From Chrysophaeum taylorii (lineage: Eukaryota > Sar > Pelagophyceae > Pelagomonadales > Pelagomonadaceae), in NCBI GenBank assembly GCA_029834535.1, contig JAQMWT010000198.1, positions 36,515-100,514 on the forward strand: a stretch of 64,000 bases of DNA, in the 5' to 3' direction. The position numbers and the translations under genes were made by a program. The notes under the pieces are model-generated. The model ran no database searches. It was not told where the DNA came from and was given only the letters and a program-made list of their open reading frames with translations. The stretch's first letter is position 1. Each line of letters starts with the position of its first letter. Positions 19,199 through 28,665 of the stretch are shown piece by piece.

Positions 19199-22100
19199 AT
19201 GAGTGCGAGCGTGGTGCCGCCGCCACCGCCGCCGCCGAAAATCGGCCCGCCGCCGGCTCGTCCGCCGCCTGGCCGGCCACCGCCTAGTATGTCGTCGCCC
19301 TTTGAAGGTGCGAACGACGTTTTTGCTAAAAACACAGGCGCATACCCTCGTGCGATCGGAGCCCCCCCTCCAGGTTGAGTTGGAGTCTTTCGTTCGCGCA
19401 GCGTCTCAGCAGGCCCTCCGCCGCCTCGCTCCGCGCAGCGCATCACGTCGGGCGCTTTCACGCTCAACGGCCCGGGCACCCCTCCTCCAGGTTGACGTCG
19501 CATCTGTCTGCTGCACAATTATCATATTCAACACAGGACCACCGCCTGGACCACCTCCTGCGCCACGAGGCCCGCGGCCGCCGCCGCCGAGTACGTTGCG
19601 TACCGCGCGCCTTTTTGATGCGCGCCGTATCGCAGCCCATCGTCCGCCATCGTCGCGAGGTTGGCACGGTCGGTCGCTGCGCGTCTCAAAGATCGCGCAG
19701 GCTCATCCCCAGCATTCGGAGGCCCGCCGCCTCGACATTTTTCAGGGCCCGTTCCACCGCCGCCACCCCCGCCATCCATCGGAATCCCGCCACCGCGACG
19801 GGCTCCGGGAGCAGCAGGTGAGCGTCCTCTCTCTCTCCCTCCCTCCCTCCCTCGCGCGAAGCATCAAACCAGAACCACAGGCACTTTCGCGCCCATACCA
19901 GACCTGAGTTCGACGGCCGTCGGTAGCCCGCGAGCTTTAGGATATGGTGCGACTCGCGTGCCGCCGCCGCCATCGTTGCCACAACCACCACCACCTCTCG
20001 GGACTCCGCCGCCTCGACGAGCACTAGGATCGGACGGAACTGACTTTTCAACGGGGCGGCCGCTAACTACTTCGCCTCCACCGGCTTTCGGAGACCAGCC
20101 TCCGCGACAAGTGCCCGGAGGTCAGAGGAAGTCGAGTATATCTCGCGAGGAACGCGCCATTTAAGCAGGCGTACTCGTGCTACCGCCGCCAACAAATCTA
20201 CCTCCACCTCCGACCGGAAGCCAGTCAGGATCGGACAATGCTAGCATGCCGCCACCTCCGTCGACACCGCCGCCTGCCTTGGAAAACCCGCACCTTGAAC
20301 ATAGACAAGGAGGTCCGTCAGCCGCCGTCGAGTGTCTATTCTCTCACGCGCTGCGAACGCAGGCGCGCCACCGCCGCCACCTCTCTCAGCTTTTGGAAGG
20401 CCGCGAGGGTCGGAAAGAGATTCTGGCGCGCCTCCGCCGACACCGCAACTGGCCATTGGAAGCCCGCCCCTTCGAGGAATAACTGGAGGTCAGCGAGCCG
20501 TGGAGTCCCAAGCATATCATCAGGCACTGCGCGCGGGCGCGCCACCACCGCCACCTCTCTTAGCTTTTGGAAGTCCGCAAGGGTCGGATGATTCAGGCGC
20601 GCCTCCTCCGACACTGAAACTGGCCGTTGAAAGCCCGCCCCTTGAACAAATACCTCGAGATCAACAGGCCGTCGAGTCCCGAGCGCGTCGTCGTCGTCGT
20701 CAAGCACTGCGCGCGGGCGCGCCGCCGCCACCACCTGCACTGGCTGTTGGAAGTCCGCAAGGTTCGGACGATTCTGGCGTGCCACCGCCTCCGTCGACGC
20801 CGCCACCGGCCGTTAGAAGCCTTTCCCTTGGAAAACCACCTGGAGGTCCGCGCGCCGTCCACTGTCACGCGAACGCGCGAACGCAGGCATGCCTCCGCCG
20901 CCGCCACCTCCGTCGGCTGGCGAAGGCCCACCTCACGAAACGCTCGAGGAAGGTCAGTGGTGGCCAACTGTTGTTGTTGTTGTTGTCGTTGTTGTGCCAC
21001 ACTGAATAAACACAGGCGTGCCACCGCTGCCAAGCACTCAACCTCCACCTTCTGCTGAAAGAAGCCCGCCTCTCCGTGGCTTGGCGACGCAACCGCCGCA
21101 GCAGTCTAGCCCGCCTCCTCGGCACCAACAACAAATAAGTGCGCTGTCAAGTGTCCCCGATAAAGTAACGAGCCACAACAACACGCAGGCGTTCCTCCGC
21201 GTCCGCTGCCACCCTCACAGGCTGTCGAAGACCCGCCTCCTCGGCTCGCACTCGAAGGACCACCTACCCGTTTGACGGCTGGCATCGCGGACGACCCGCG
21301 CAGCAGCAGCGGCTTCAGCACCAGCACCCCTAGTTCCCCGTCCGCAGAAAGATTGGCGCTCGGCGGGAACAAGAACGAGGTCGTGGCGACGGCCATCCTG
21401 GAGAATGACGACGACGACGACGACGACTACGAGGAGTACGGAGGACCTTTTTTAGAAGCCGCGAGAGAAGGTCGCGGCGAGAAAAACAACAAGGCGTTGC
21501 GGAGCGAGGAGCTGACGTTGGACGACGAGACGCATGTGGTGACTACTCCGTCGTCGCGGCGGGTGAGCACATTATCCGACGCGGAAGAGCCGTCGAGCAG
21601 CGCGTTGGCGGATTCGGGAACGAGCGCGCTGGACGAGGCACACGAGGCGCGAGTGCGATGCGTCGCCGAGACGGTACGGATGCGGCTGGCCGAAGTCGAG
21701 CAGCGCACGGTCGAATCGGCGGCGCGGTCGGCGAGCCTGGGGGCCATCCTCCGGGCGTGCTTGTTCGCGCACGGGCGGCAAATCGTGGGGGACGGTAAGG
21801 GCACGCTCGCGAGCGACTGGGCTCGCGACGAGGTGATGGGTCGCGCATTCCGGCAGTACGCCGACGACGGCGGGCGCATCGGACTCGCCGAGTGGCTGGA
21901 TTTCGTGGGCGACGCGCGGTGCTGCGGCGGGGACGTGGCGACGAAGGTATTCCGCGTCGTCGCGCTCGAGCGCGCGGCCGGGGCGTGCGACGACGGGTCG
22001 GTGTGCGAGGACGACGCGCGGCGCGAGGCGACGGAGGCCCTTGTCGCGTCGGGCGTGCACGACGTCCAGCTGGACTTCTCGGGATTCTACGGATTGCTGC

Positions 22101-23116
22101 GCGAGCTGGTGGAGCGTCGCCGCGACACGTTCGAGGCGTTCGCGCACGCGTACGTCGTGCCCGTCGTCGCGTGCGGGCGGGGCGCGGCGCGCGCGAGCCC
22201 AAGCCGGCTCGTGAACGCAAGCGACGCTCCGCGCGTCGCCCGTCTCGCGCGCGACTTCCTGCCAAACCTGTGGCGGCTCTTCACGCTGTACGCGCAGGAC
22301 GAGCGCGGCCACACGGCGCCCGCGTGCCGCGGTGATTTTCCCCACCTCGCGCAGGCTGCCGAGCACGCGATCGCGGGGACAGAACTCGCCGATTTCGAGC
22401 CGCTCTCGGCCGACTTTGCGTCGATGGCCGCGCGCATCCAGGCGCGATATCCCGACAAGCGCCTCGCGCTCTCGGTCTCCGAGGACCGCTTCGCGCGCGT
22501 TTGCGAGCACCTCGCGCTCGCCCCCGACGTCGCGCCGCTCGCGCGCGTGCGTCTCGCGTTCCGCGTCGCGCGCCGCCCGAGGGTCGAGGCCGCGCGACCC
22601 AAGGCGCCGACGCCCAAGCGAGCGCCGCGCGTCTCTCGCGCGACGCGACCGACCGTCGCCCACAAGCGGCGCGTCCTCGCGGTTGCCGCGCACACCTCGC
22701 TCCTCCACTCGTCGCCAACTCGTTTCTCGCCCAAGCGCTCCTCGCCCGTCCGACTCTCCTCTCCCAACGACGACGACGCCGCCTCCTCCTCCTCGTGCTG
22801 CCCCGGGCTCTCGTTCTGCGAGTTCGTCGAGGTAGGGGCTTCGCAGCATGGCGCGATGATTGCTTTTTGTTTCGCGCAGGCCCTCGCCGACGTCGCGGAC
22901 GCGGGACTCTCGGAGCGCAAGGTCCTCGCCAAGAAGTATCCGACGACCTACGCGCGCGTGGCCGCGCTTCTGGTAATAATAAGAGAGAAGACAAGAAGAA
23001 CGCAATCATCATCGTCTTTTTCGCAGGCCGTATGGGGCGCTGCCGACGCTCGTAAACTGGACGACCTCGCCGCGTGCATTGCGTCCCACCTCTCGGAGCG
23101 GCGGCGGCGGCGGTGA
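19199..23116 (+). CDS. Proline-rich protein encoded by 14 mini-exons
   Basis: I infer exons 19199-19286, 19338-19373, 19410-19490, 19537-19590, 19636-19659, 19701-19817, 19881-20120, 20169-20312, 20363-20845, 20887-20952, 21016-21138, 21189-22831, 22880-22972 and 23027-23116. They total 3282 nt (1093 residues) in one frame, and every intron is 36-63 nt. The first eleven introns are all phase 1 and most exons end in G before gt and begin GC after cag. The N-terminal 480 residues are a polyproline array (APPPPP, GVPPPPST, RVPPPPSLPQPPPP), suited to binding SH3, WW, EVH1 or profilin domains. The C-terminal 600 residues start with a Ser-rich and poly-Asp segment and continue as a helical domain with EF-hand-like but degenerate turns (YADDGGRIGLAEWLDF). 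No FH2 domain was found, so it is not a formin. Function unknown; an actin or signalling scaffold is a guess. Confidence 0.72.
20363..20845 (+). repeat. Tandem proline-rich exon repeats
   Basis: Three to four copies of a unit of about 150-190 bases, each coding a variant of GAPPPPP-AFGSPQGSDDSGAP then a PPP spacer and ESPPLEQIP. Copies start near 20363, 20536 and 20720; a related unit sits at 20220-20312. DNA between copies corresponds to the intron at 20313-20362. Confidence 0.75.
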
Positions 23117-23273
23117 GGAGTGAGTCGGACGCATTGCGAGACCCATTGCGAGACCCGCACCCTCCCCCACCCCCTCTCCTAAAAAAGAAAGAAAAGAAAG
23201 ATCGGACGGGGCCCTTCGTCGGTCGTTCGTGGCGCGCGACTTGTGTCATCATCATAATATTACTCACAGACGG

Positions 23274-24530
23274 ATGGCTCGCGCGTGGTCGTTGTTGTTG
23301 GTGTCGGGGCTCGTAGTGGTGGATGTCGCGGTGGGGCTGACGACACACCTGGGCCGGTCATCGCTCGTCCGGGCACAGCAGACTACGCGGTGGTCCGCAG
23401 CCGTCGTCGGCGAGGTGGACGAAGCAGTTGTCGAGGGGGGGGAGACCGGTCCGACGCCCGCCGAGGAGGAGGCCGCATTGATGAAGAAAATCCCCGGGAA
23501 GCCGAAAATGGGCGTCTACGGGTTCTTCGGCGAGGCATCGCGCACTGACCAGTTTGTCCTCGACGTGCTCCACGCCCAAAAATGCTGGGGCGAGATCGTC
23601 GCTTTCGCGCCCGACGTCGCAGCCACCAAGAAGAAGCTCATGTCGCGGTCGGCGCGGTACTCGGGGCTCCTGGACGTCCTCAAGTTCGAGGAGACGTCGT
23701 CGGGCGACTTTGGGGCGATGCTCGCGTCGAGCGGCGTCGACGCTTGCCTCGCGTTTGGCGTCGAACCCTCGCAGGTTCGAGCATTCCTCGAGGCCGCCGA
23801 GGCCGCGCCCGCGTGCGACCGCATCGTCGTCGCCGCGAACGGACCCGTCTCCGACTCGGCGGTCCTCTCCGACGCCTCCAAGCTCGAGTGGACGGTCGTC
23901 GCCCTAGACGTCGACGCTCTCGTCGACGATCTCCCGGAGGGCGGACCTATCGCCGTCGACTCCGACAAAGCGGACGATGCGACTATCGCCCGCGCCGATG
24001 CCTACCGCATCGTGGGGGAAGCGTTTTTGATGGAACCCCTCACCAACAAAAAGATTGCGTTGACGGCGGGCGGCGACTCGGCCGTCGCTTACCTCCGATT
24101 GCTTCGGGAGCGCGGATACACTCGCCGCGGCGAGCTCGCCAAGCTTTTGTCTGGGGGGCTCAAACAGTTCGAGGCCGACAAGCTTGCCGAAGAGGAAAAG
24201 ACCAAGAAGGAGGCCGAAGCTAAGGAGGACACCGAGGAGGACGTGGAAGCCCGCGAGGCGGAGATGCGGGCCCTCTTCGAGGAAGCCCGCCGCGAGGAGC
24301 AGGAGAAACGCGATAAGGAGATTGCCGCCGCTGCGCGCGACTACCTGGCGCGCCAGTGGAACGAAAAAAAGTACGCCACGGCCCGCGGTCTCTCCAAGGA
24401 AGAGTTCATCCAGATCGAGTGGGACGTCGGCGTCAAAGAAGCAGCCGCTATTCTCGGCTACACGGCCAAGGACGAGAGACTCAAGCGAACCCCTGGCGAA
24501 GACGAAGAAGATGACGATTCCGAAGACTAG
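23274..24530 (+). CDS. Probable plastid-targeted protein, Rossmann-like, unknown function
   Basis: A 418-residue protein that starts with a signal peptide (MARAWSLLLVSGLVVVDVAV) followed by a Ser/Thr/Arg-rich stretch, as in a bipartite plastid or secretory leader. The central region (about residues 80-290) alternates predicted strands and helices (MGVYGFFGEAS, VDACLAFGVEPSQVRAFLEA, CDRIVVAANGPVSDSAV), suggesting an atypical NAD(P)-binding or related alpha/beta fold, though no intact GxGxxG motif is present. The C-terminal third is a charged coiled coil (EEEKTKKEAEAKEDTEEDVE) followed by WNEKKYATARGLSKEEF and an acidic end. ATG at 23274 is the first true Met. I cannot assign a family; plastid location is inferred only from the leader. 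Confidence 0.6.
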   Translation: MARAWSLLLVSGLVVVDVAVGLTTHLGRSSLVRAQQTTRWSAAVVGEVDEAVVEGGETGPTPAEEEAALMKKIPGKPKMGVYGFFGEASRTDQFVLDVLHAQKCWGEIVAFAPDVAATKKKLMSRSARYSGLLDVLKFEETSSGDFGAMLASSGVDACLAFGVEPSQVRAFLEAAEAAPACDRIVVAANGPVSDSAVLSDASKLEWTVVALDVDALVDDLPEGGPIAVDSDKADDATIARADAYRIVGEAFLMEPLTNKKIALTAGGDSAVAYLRLLRERGYTRRGELAKLLSGGLKQFEADKLAEEEKTKKEAEAKEDTEEDVEAREAEMRALFEEARREEQEKRDKEIAAAARDYLARQWNEKKYATARGLSKEEFIQIEWDVGVKEAAAILGYTAKDERLKRTPGEDEEDDDSED

Positions 24531-24924
24531 TTATAACTACTACGACATGCTGTTGCTCTTGAACTCATTTGCTTATTACGTACCCCCCCCACGTGCTGTG
24601 CCCGCTGCAGCTGCCCATATCTCCAGTTCTAACGGCCGCCGCCGCCGCCGCCGCTACCCTCCTGCTTTCTTCGCTGAACATCATGCCTATCTTCTTCTTC
24701 CTCCTCCGCCTCCTCTAGAGGGATTATTAGTATTACCATTACCACCGCTCGCGTGCGAAATAAAAAATAATTATAAAAATAACGGCGACAATATTGACAG
24801 ATGCGTCTCTCATCATCAAAAACACACAATAAGAGCAAGTAGTGGTGGCGTACCACGCATCCCAGGCCTTTCGTTGTTGTTGTTGTTGCGTCGACGACGC
24901 TCCTTCCTTCCTTCCTTCCCTCCC
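24531..24924. other. Intergenic with microsatellites between convergent genes
   Basis: Contains (CCG)n at 24640, (GTT)n at 24877-24890 and (TTCC)n at 24904-24921. No gene is visible. It must hold the 3' ends of both flanking convergent genes. Confidence 0.55.
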
Positions 24925-26193
24925 CTAGAGTCGGAGTTTTACAAAGTCGAGGGCCTCGATTTGCGTTTTGACCGCGTGTCGGAGGCCGTGGACGGGCAAG
25001 GAGTGGTTGATGATGTTCTTCGCGAACTCGAGGTTGGGGTGCCCCTGAAAGGGGGCATCACAGCGAGGATCGTGCTGCCTCACGAGCCGGAGCTTTCCCT
25101 CGACGGTGGTGGAGTTGACGGCGCCTTCCCTCGGATAATTTGGCGATCCACACACGACGATCGCGCTCCGAATATACATCGCGACGACGGGCGCCTTCCG
25201 CCAGGCCGAGAGGAGCGTGTCGCCGGCAGAGGAGTTAAGTCGGCCGTCCATCGCGAGGACCGAACCCAAAACAGGGTCGGGGTTCCACCAGGGCACCAAG
25301 CCGAGGGGCTTGGCATCGCTTCGGAAGTAGTCGCTGCACGGGGGACACCCCCACTCGGCGAGGCACTCGCCAGTTTCCAGGTACGCTGCCGCAAAATTAG
25401 CAAAGTACGAGGCCGCGTAGTCGCGATGGACCATCGCAAAGACGTCGCGCACGCTCCTGCACTCGCTCGCAGCGACGGCGGGTCGAAAGAGTCCGGTAAT
25501 AGCGTCGCCGTCGCGCGGATACCATATGTAATCGACGTACACGGCCCGTCGCTCGTAAGTCCACCACGGGGCCTCGGGCAGCGCAAAGCTGTAGGTGACA
25601 TCGCTCCGGAGCCGCAGCACCCACTCGTACCGCTGGGTAAGGCTCGTGTCGAGGACGCTCGGAGTCGCTCGCTCGACCTCGACCAGCATTCGCATCGCCG
25701 CCGCCAGCTTGAAGTGCTGCGGTTGGTAAGGCCAGCACGGCCGATTCTCTCCGGTAATTCCGCACCCCGCGGCCGGCGGCACGCTCTTCGCATCGCGGAG
25801 GTGCCACTGCCGCACGCGCGTCCACGACGCGACCACGCTACCGAGCGTCGCGTTCGTCGCCTCGCCCTCTTCGCAGACGACGAACAGGTCCGCGCGCCGC
25901 AACGGCCCAAGTACGGCGACGTCGATGTTCTGACTCACCACAGAAAACCGCCCGGTCCGAATGTGCCCGACCACAATGGCCGCAAACCGCGGCATCTCAC
26001 CCCCGCGCTGCGACCATCCTTTCGCTCTGTACTCGGAGAACACCGGCCTCCCAATCTCGCCATCGCCCGCCGAGGCGGCAAACCGCACGAGTTCCGGAGA
26101 CTCTTCGCCGCCGTTCCACCTCTCGTGCACGAAGACCTCCGCCCCGCACGCCACCGCTACCACCACCCCAAAACAACCACATCCTCTGCACAT
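24925..26193 (-). CDS. Secreted glycosyltransferase-like protein
   Basis: A 422-residue, single-exon protein. The N terminus (MCRGCGCFGVVVAVACGAEV) is a short hydrophobic leader. The core has RFAAIVVGHIRTGRFSVVSQ, DLFVVCEEGE, YEWVLRLRSDVTYSF and YVDYIWYPRDGDAITG. The sequence RLRSDV, with a strand before and a D-rich loop after, is the pattern of a family of algal and plant Golgi glycosyltransferase-like proteins in which RxD binds the nucleotide sugar. C-terminal motifs include a Cys-rich GCPPCSDYF and several sequons. It is clearly exported, but substrate and linkage are unknown. ATG at 26193 and TAG at 24925 frame the whole domain. Confidence 0.68.
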   Translation of the reverse strand: MCRGCGCFGVVVAVACGAEVFVHERWNGGEESPELVRFAASAGDGEIGRPVFSEYRAKGWSQRGGEMPRFAAIVVGHIRTGRFSVVSQNIDVAVLGPLRRADLFVVCEEGEATNATLGSVVASWTRVRQWHLRDAKSVPPAAGCGITGENRPCWPYQPQHFKLAAAMRMLVEVERATPSVLDTSLTQRYEWVLRLRSDVTYSFALPEAPWWTYERRAVYVDYIWYPRDGDAITGLFRPAVAASECRSVRDVFAMVHRDYAASYFANFAAAYLETGECLAEWGCPPCSDYFRSDAKPLGLVPWWNPDPVLGSVLAMDGRLNSSAGDTLLSAWRKAPVVAMYIRSAIVVCGSPNYPREGAVNSTTVEGKLRLVRQHDPRCDAPFQGHPNLEFAKNIINHSLPVHGLRHAVKTQIEALDFVKLRL

Positions 26194-26304
26194 TTATTTG
26201 CCACACCTCGAGATGTTATTAATGTCTGTCTCCTTCGAAATGAAAAAAACCCTCCACAACGGACAGACACCACATCGAGAGCATCAGAGTGCAATGTTCT
26301 TCGC

Positions 26305-26378
26305 ACAAAGTTGAAGAAGAAGAAGAAGATGAAGAAGAAGAAGAAGGCCGATTCTTTCTTCTTCTTCTTCTTCTTCTA
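26305..26378. repeat. (GAA)n-(TTC)n palindromic repeat in the 3' flank of the E3 gene
   Basis: A run of GAA/GAT units at about 26309-26346 is followed within 10 bases by a run of TTC units at 26353-26375. The two can pair into a long hairpin in RNA or DNA. It begins immediately after the E3 ligase stop codon, so it would lie in that mRNA's 3'UTR. Confidence 0.75.
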
Positions 26379-28490
26379 GGCAGCAGTGCCGAAGGCCCGG
26401 AAGAGGGAGCGACGGCGAAAGCCGTGATGTCGCGGTGTGACGGCGGGTGGCGCGGGCGGCTCAGGAACCTCAGGGGTATTGCTTTTGGAAGGTGGTGGTG
26501 GTGGTGGTGGTGGTGGCGGCTCGAGGATGGTGAAGAGGTGGTTCGGCGTGTGGTCAGGAAATCCTTCGGGCGGAAGTTTGTCTTGGCACTGCACACAGAC
26601 GAGGGGGAGGCCGGCGCAGTGGATGCAGTTAAGGGCGAGGCCGGTGATTTCGTTGAAACAGACAACGCATTTTTCGTAGGCGAAGTGTTCGCCGTCGAGG
26701 GTGATGGGATGGCGAGCAGCGTTGGCGCGGGTCGGCGTCTGGCGATCAAAGGGCTGGACGTTGAGGTGTCCCGTCGCGGCGACGTAGGGCTCGGCCTCGG
26801 ACCACCTAAATTTCTGACCGCAGCCATGCTGCTGGTTTCCTCCGTGATAGTCGGTGCCGCAGAGCATGAGGTCGCAGCCGCCCATGTGCTGGACGACGCG
26901 GCGGCAGTGGGGACATAATTTCGCGTTGGAGGCCTTGTACTTTTCGTCGGCCTGAAAGGCGTCGAAGGCGTCTTTCTGCTCTTGGAGGTTCTTGCGGTGG
27001 TCGGCCTCCTGGCGGCGGAAGTCCTCGAGAGCTTCCCGAAACTTCTCGTCCTCGGCGGCGAGCTCTCGCAAGTAGGTCTCGCGGCCGCGCTGCTGCCACT
27101 CGATGAAGCTGCGCTCGACCTTGGCGATGTCGGCGCACTGGACGCCGTAGTGATAGGGCCGGCGGCAGCCCGAGCAAAAGGGAGTGTTTGCGTGGGCGCA
27201 CGCGGCGTTGCCGCAAAGCACGCGAAACGGCGGCGGGGTGCCGTCCTCGGGCGGGAAGACCCAGACTTCGCAGCTGGGACAGCGGATGCCGCCGTTGGCC
27301 CGGACAAGCGCGTCTTGGTACACGAGTTCGGCGCGTACCGAGACGAAGCCCGCTTCCCCGAGAATGGTGCGGTCGCGTCTCTCGAGACGGAGCTCCCGGA
27401 TCTGGTCCCCGGTCGGCTCGCCCGGCGCGGCGTAGTCGCGCATGTACTTGGCGACGATGAGCTCGACGTCGCGCTGGTCGAGGATGCAGCGGCGGTCGCG
27501 GGCGGCAAGGTGGGCGTCGGAGAGGGTCGCGGCGTCGCGCGCGTCGACGCCGCAGGCGCCGCCGGCGTCCGCGTGCGACTCGGGGTCGCGCGTGCCCGGG
27601 CACCGAGGGAGCACGCCCCGCGAGAGCGCGGCCGAAACGCAGCGGAAGGCGCACGCGTAGCAGTAGCGGTGAGCGTCGCCCTTGACGCAGCCTGCGCCGC
27701 TCGCGACGAAGAGGTCGTCGGCCGTCTTCGCGCCCTCGCACGCGTCAACCGCGGCGAAGACGCATTGGCGATCGAGCCGATTCGTCGCGACGTGCGTCGA
27801 CTCGAGCATCCTCACGGCCGCCTCGTACGTCGGCGCCTCGTCGAGGCACTGCCGCACCTTGGTCTCCTCGAACCCCCACTCCCGCACGAGACCGTCGACC
27901 CGCGCGTCGATCGCGCGCCGCCGCACCTCGCGCGCGCCGCCGCTGCCGCCGCCGCCGGGAATCGTCTCGCTCATCGGCGTCGCCGCGATCAAAACGACGA
28001 CACCCCCGTCGCCCCAATCGGGGAGCTGGTCCCGGAACAACGCTTGCTGCGCTTTTCCCTTGTCCACGGGGCTCAAGTTCGCCACCCGGACCACCCTGCG
28101 TACCTTTTCTTCCTTCGTGCCGTCGCCTCGCATTATCCGCATAGCTTCCGCCCGCGCCTCCGCCGTCGCCGCGCTCACCCCCTCGCCGCCGCCGCCGCCG
28201 CCGATCTCGCACTCGAAGCAGCCCATCTGGAACGCCTCTTCGAGCTTGGCTGCGACATCATCATCGTACCGCTCGAAGCCACCTCCTCCTTTTGTGTCTT
28301 CCGTCGCGCGCTCCCACACTATAACGCTCGGCGGCTCGGGGTCCGCGCCGCCCGAGTCGAGGACGTAGGCGACCACGGATTCGGCTGTCGAATGGCGCTG
28401 GAGGCCTTGCAGCAGCGCGGCCTGGGAGGCGCGCATCCCCATGCTGCGCAGCATGGATTGCGCCTCCTTGGCCAAGGGAGAGGTCTCCAT
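26376..28490 (-). CDS. RBR/IBR-type E3 ubiquitin ligase with N-terminal UBA-like module
   Basis: A 704-residue protein. Residues about 5-45 (AQSMLRSMGMRASQAALLQG then RHSTAESVVAYVLDSGG) form a UBA-like module. A Cys-rich middle region (about 245-400) has CVKGDAHRYCYACAFRC and further Cys pairs. An IBR-like block follows (CPSCEVWVFPPEDG, CGNAACAHANTPFCSGC), then a charged coiled coil, then a RING2-like block CPHCRRVVQHMGGCDLMLCG with GCGQKFRW; the Cys of GGC is where RBR ligases carry ubiquitin. A last Cys cluster (CVVCFNEITGLALNCIHC, CVQCQDKL) and a polyproline tail close the protein. ATG at 28490 is chosen because the longer frame starts at TTG. It is divergent from the second E3 gene with 175 bp between starts. 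E3 activity is inferred from domain order. Confidence 0.78.
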   Translation of the reverse strand: METSPLAKEAQSMLRSMGMRASQAALLQGLQRHSTAESVVAYVLDSGGADPEPPSVIVWERATEDTKGGGGFERYDDDVAAKLEEAFQMGCFECEIGGGGGGEGVSAATAEARAEAMRIMRGDGTKEEKVRRVVRVANLSPVDKGKAQQALFRDQLPDWGDGGVVVLIAATPMSETIPGGGGSGGAREVRRRAIDARVDGLVREWGFEETKVRQCLDEAPTYEAAVRMLESTHVATNRLDRQCVFAAVDACEGAKTADDLFVASGAGCVKGDAHRYCYACAFRCVSAALSRGVLPRCPGTRDPESHADAGGACGVDARDAATLSDAHLAARDRRCILDQRDVELIVAKYMRDYAAPGEPTGDQIRELRLERRDRTILGEAGFVSVRAELVYQDALVRANGGIRCPSCEVWVFPPEDGTPPPFRVLCGNAACAHANTPFCSGCRRPYHYGVQCADIAKVERSFIEWQQRGRETYLRELAAEDEKFREALEDFRRQEADHRKNLQEQKDAFDAFQADEKYKASNAKLCPHCRRVVQHMGGCDLMLCGTDYHGGNQQHGCGQKFRWSEAEPYVAATGHLNVQPFDRQTPTRANAARHPITLDGEHFAYEKCVVCFNEITGLALNCIHCAGLPLVCVQCQDKLPPEGFPDHTPNHLFTILEPPPPPPPPPPSKSNTPEVPEPPAPPAVTPRHHGFRRRSLFRAFGTAA

Positions 28491-28665
28491 TTCTGGCAGC
28501 TTCTCCTTCCGTTGCGGGGTCAACGAACACCTTTTCTGGGTAGGTGCCAAATTATAATTCGGGAGGAGGCAAAACAATAAATAGTTCAAGTAGTAGTAGT
28601 AGTAGAAAGGCAAAAAAAAAAAAAAATGCCCCGTTGAGGTAGCCCAACGATACCAAAAAGAGTGA

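Noticed and set aside
19199-21138. Formin (FH1-FH2) identity for the proline-rich gene
   Set aside because: The FH1-like proline array is present but no FH2 signature appears in the 600 residues that follow.
26982-28580. A 532-codon plus-strand frame opposite the first E3 gene
   Set aside because: The minus strand has the Cys/His zinc pattern; this is its complement read as Ala/Arg/Val-rich sequence.
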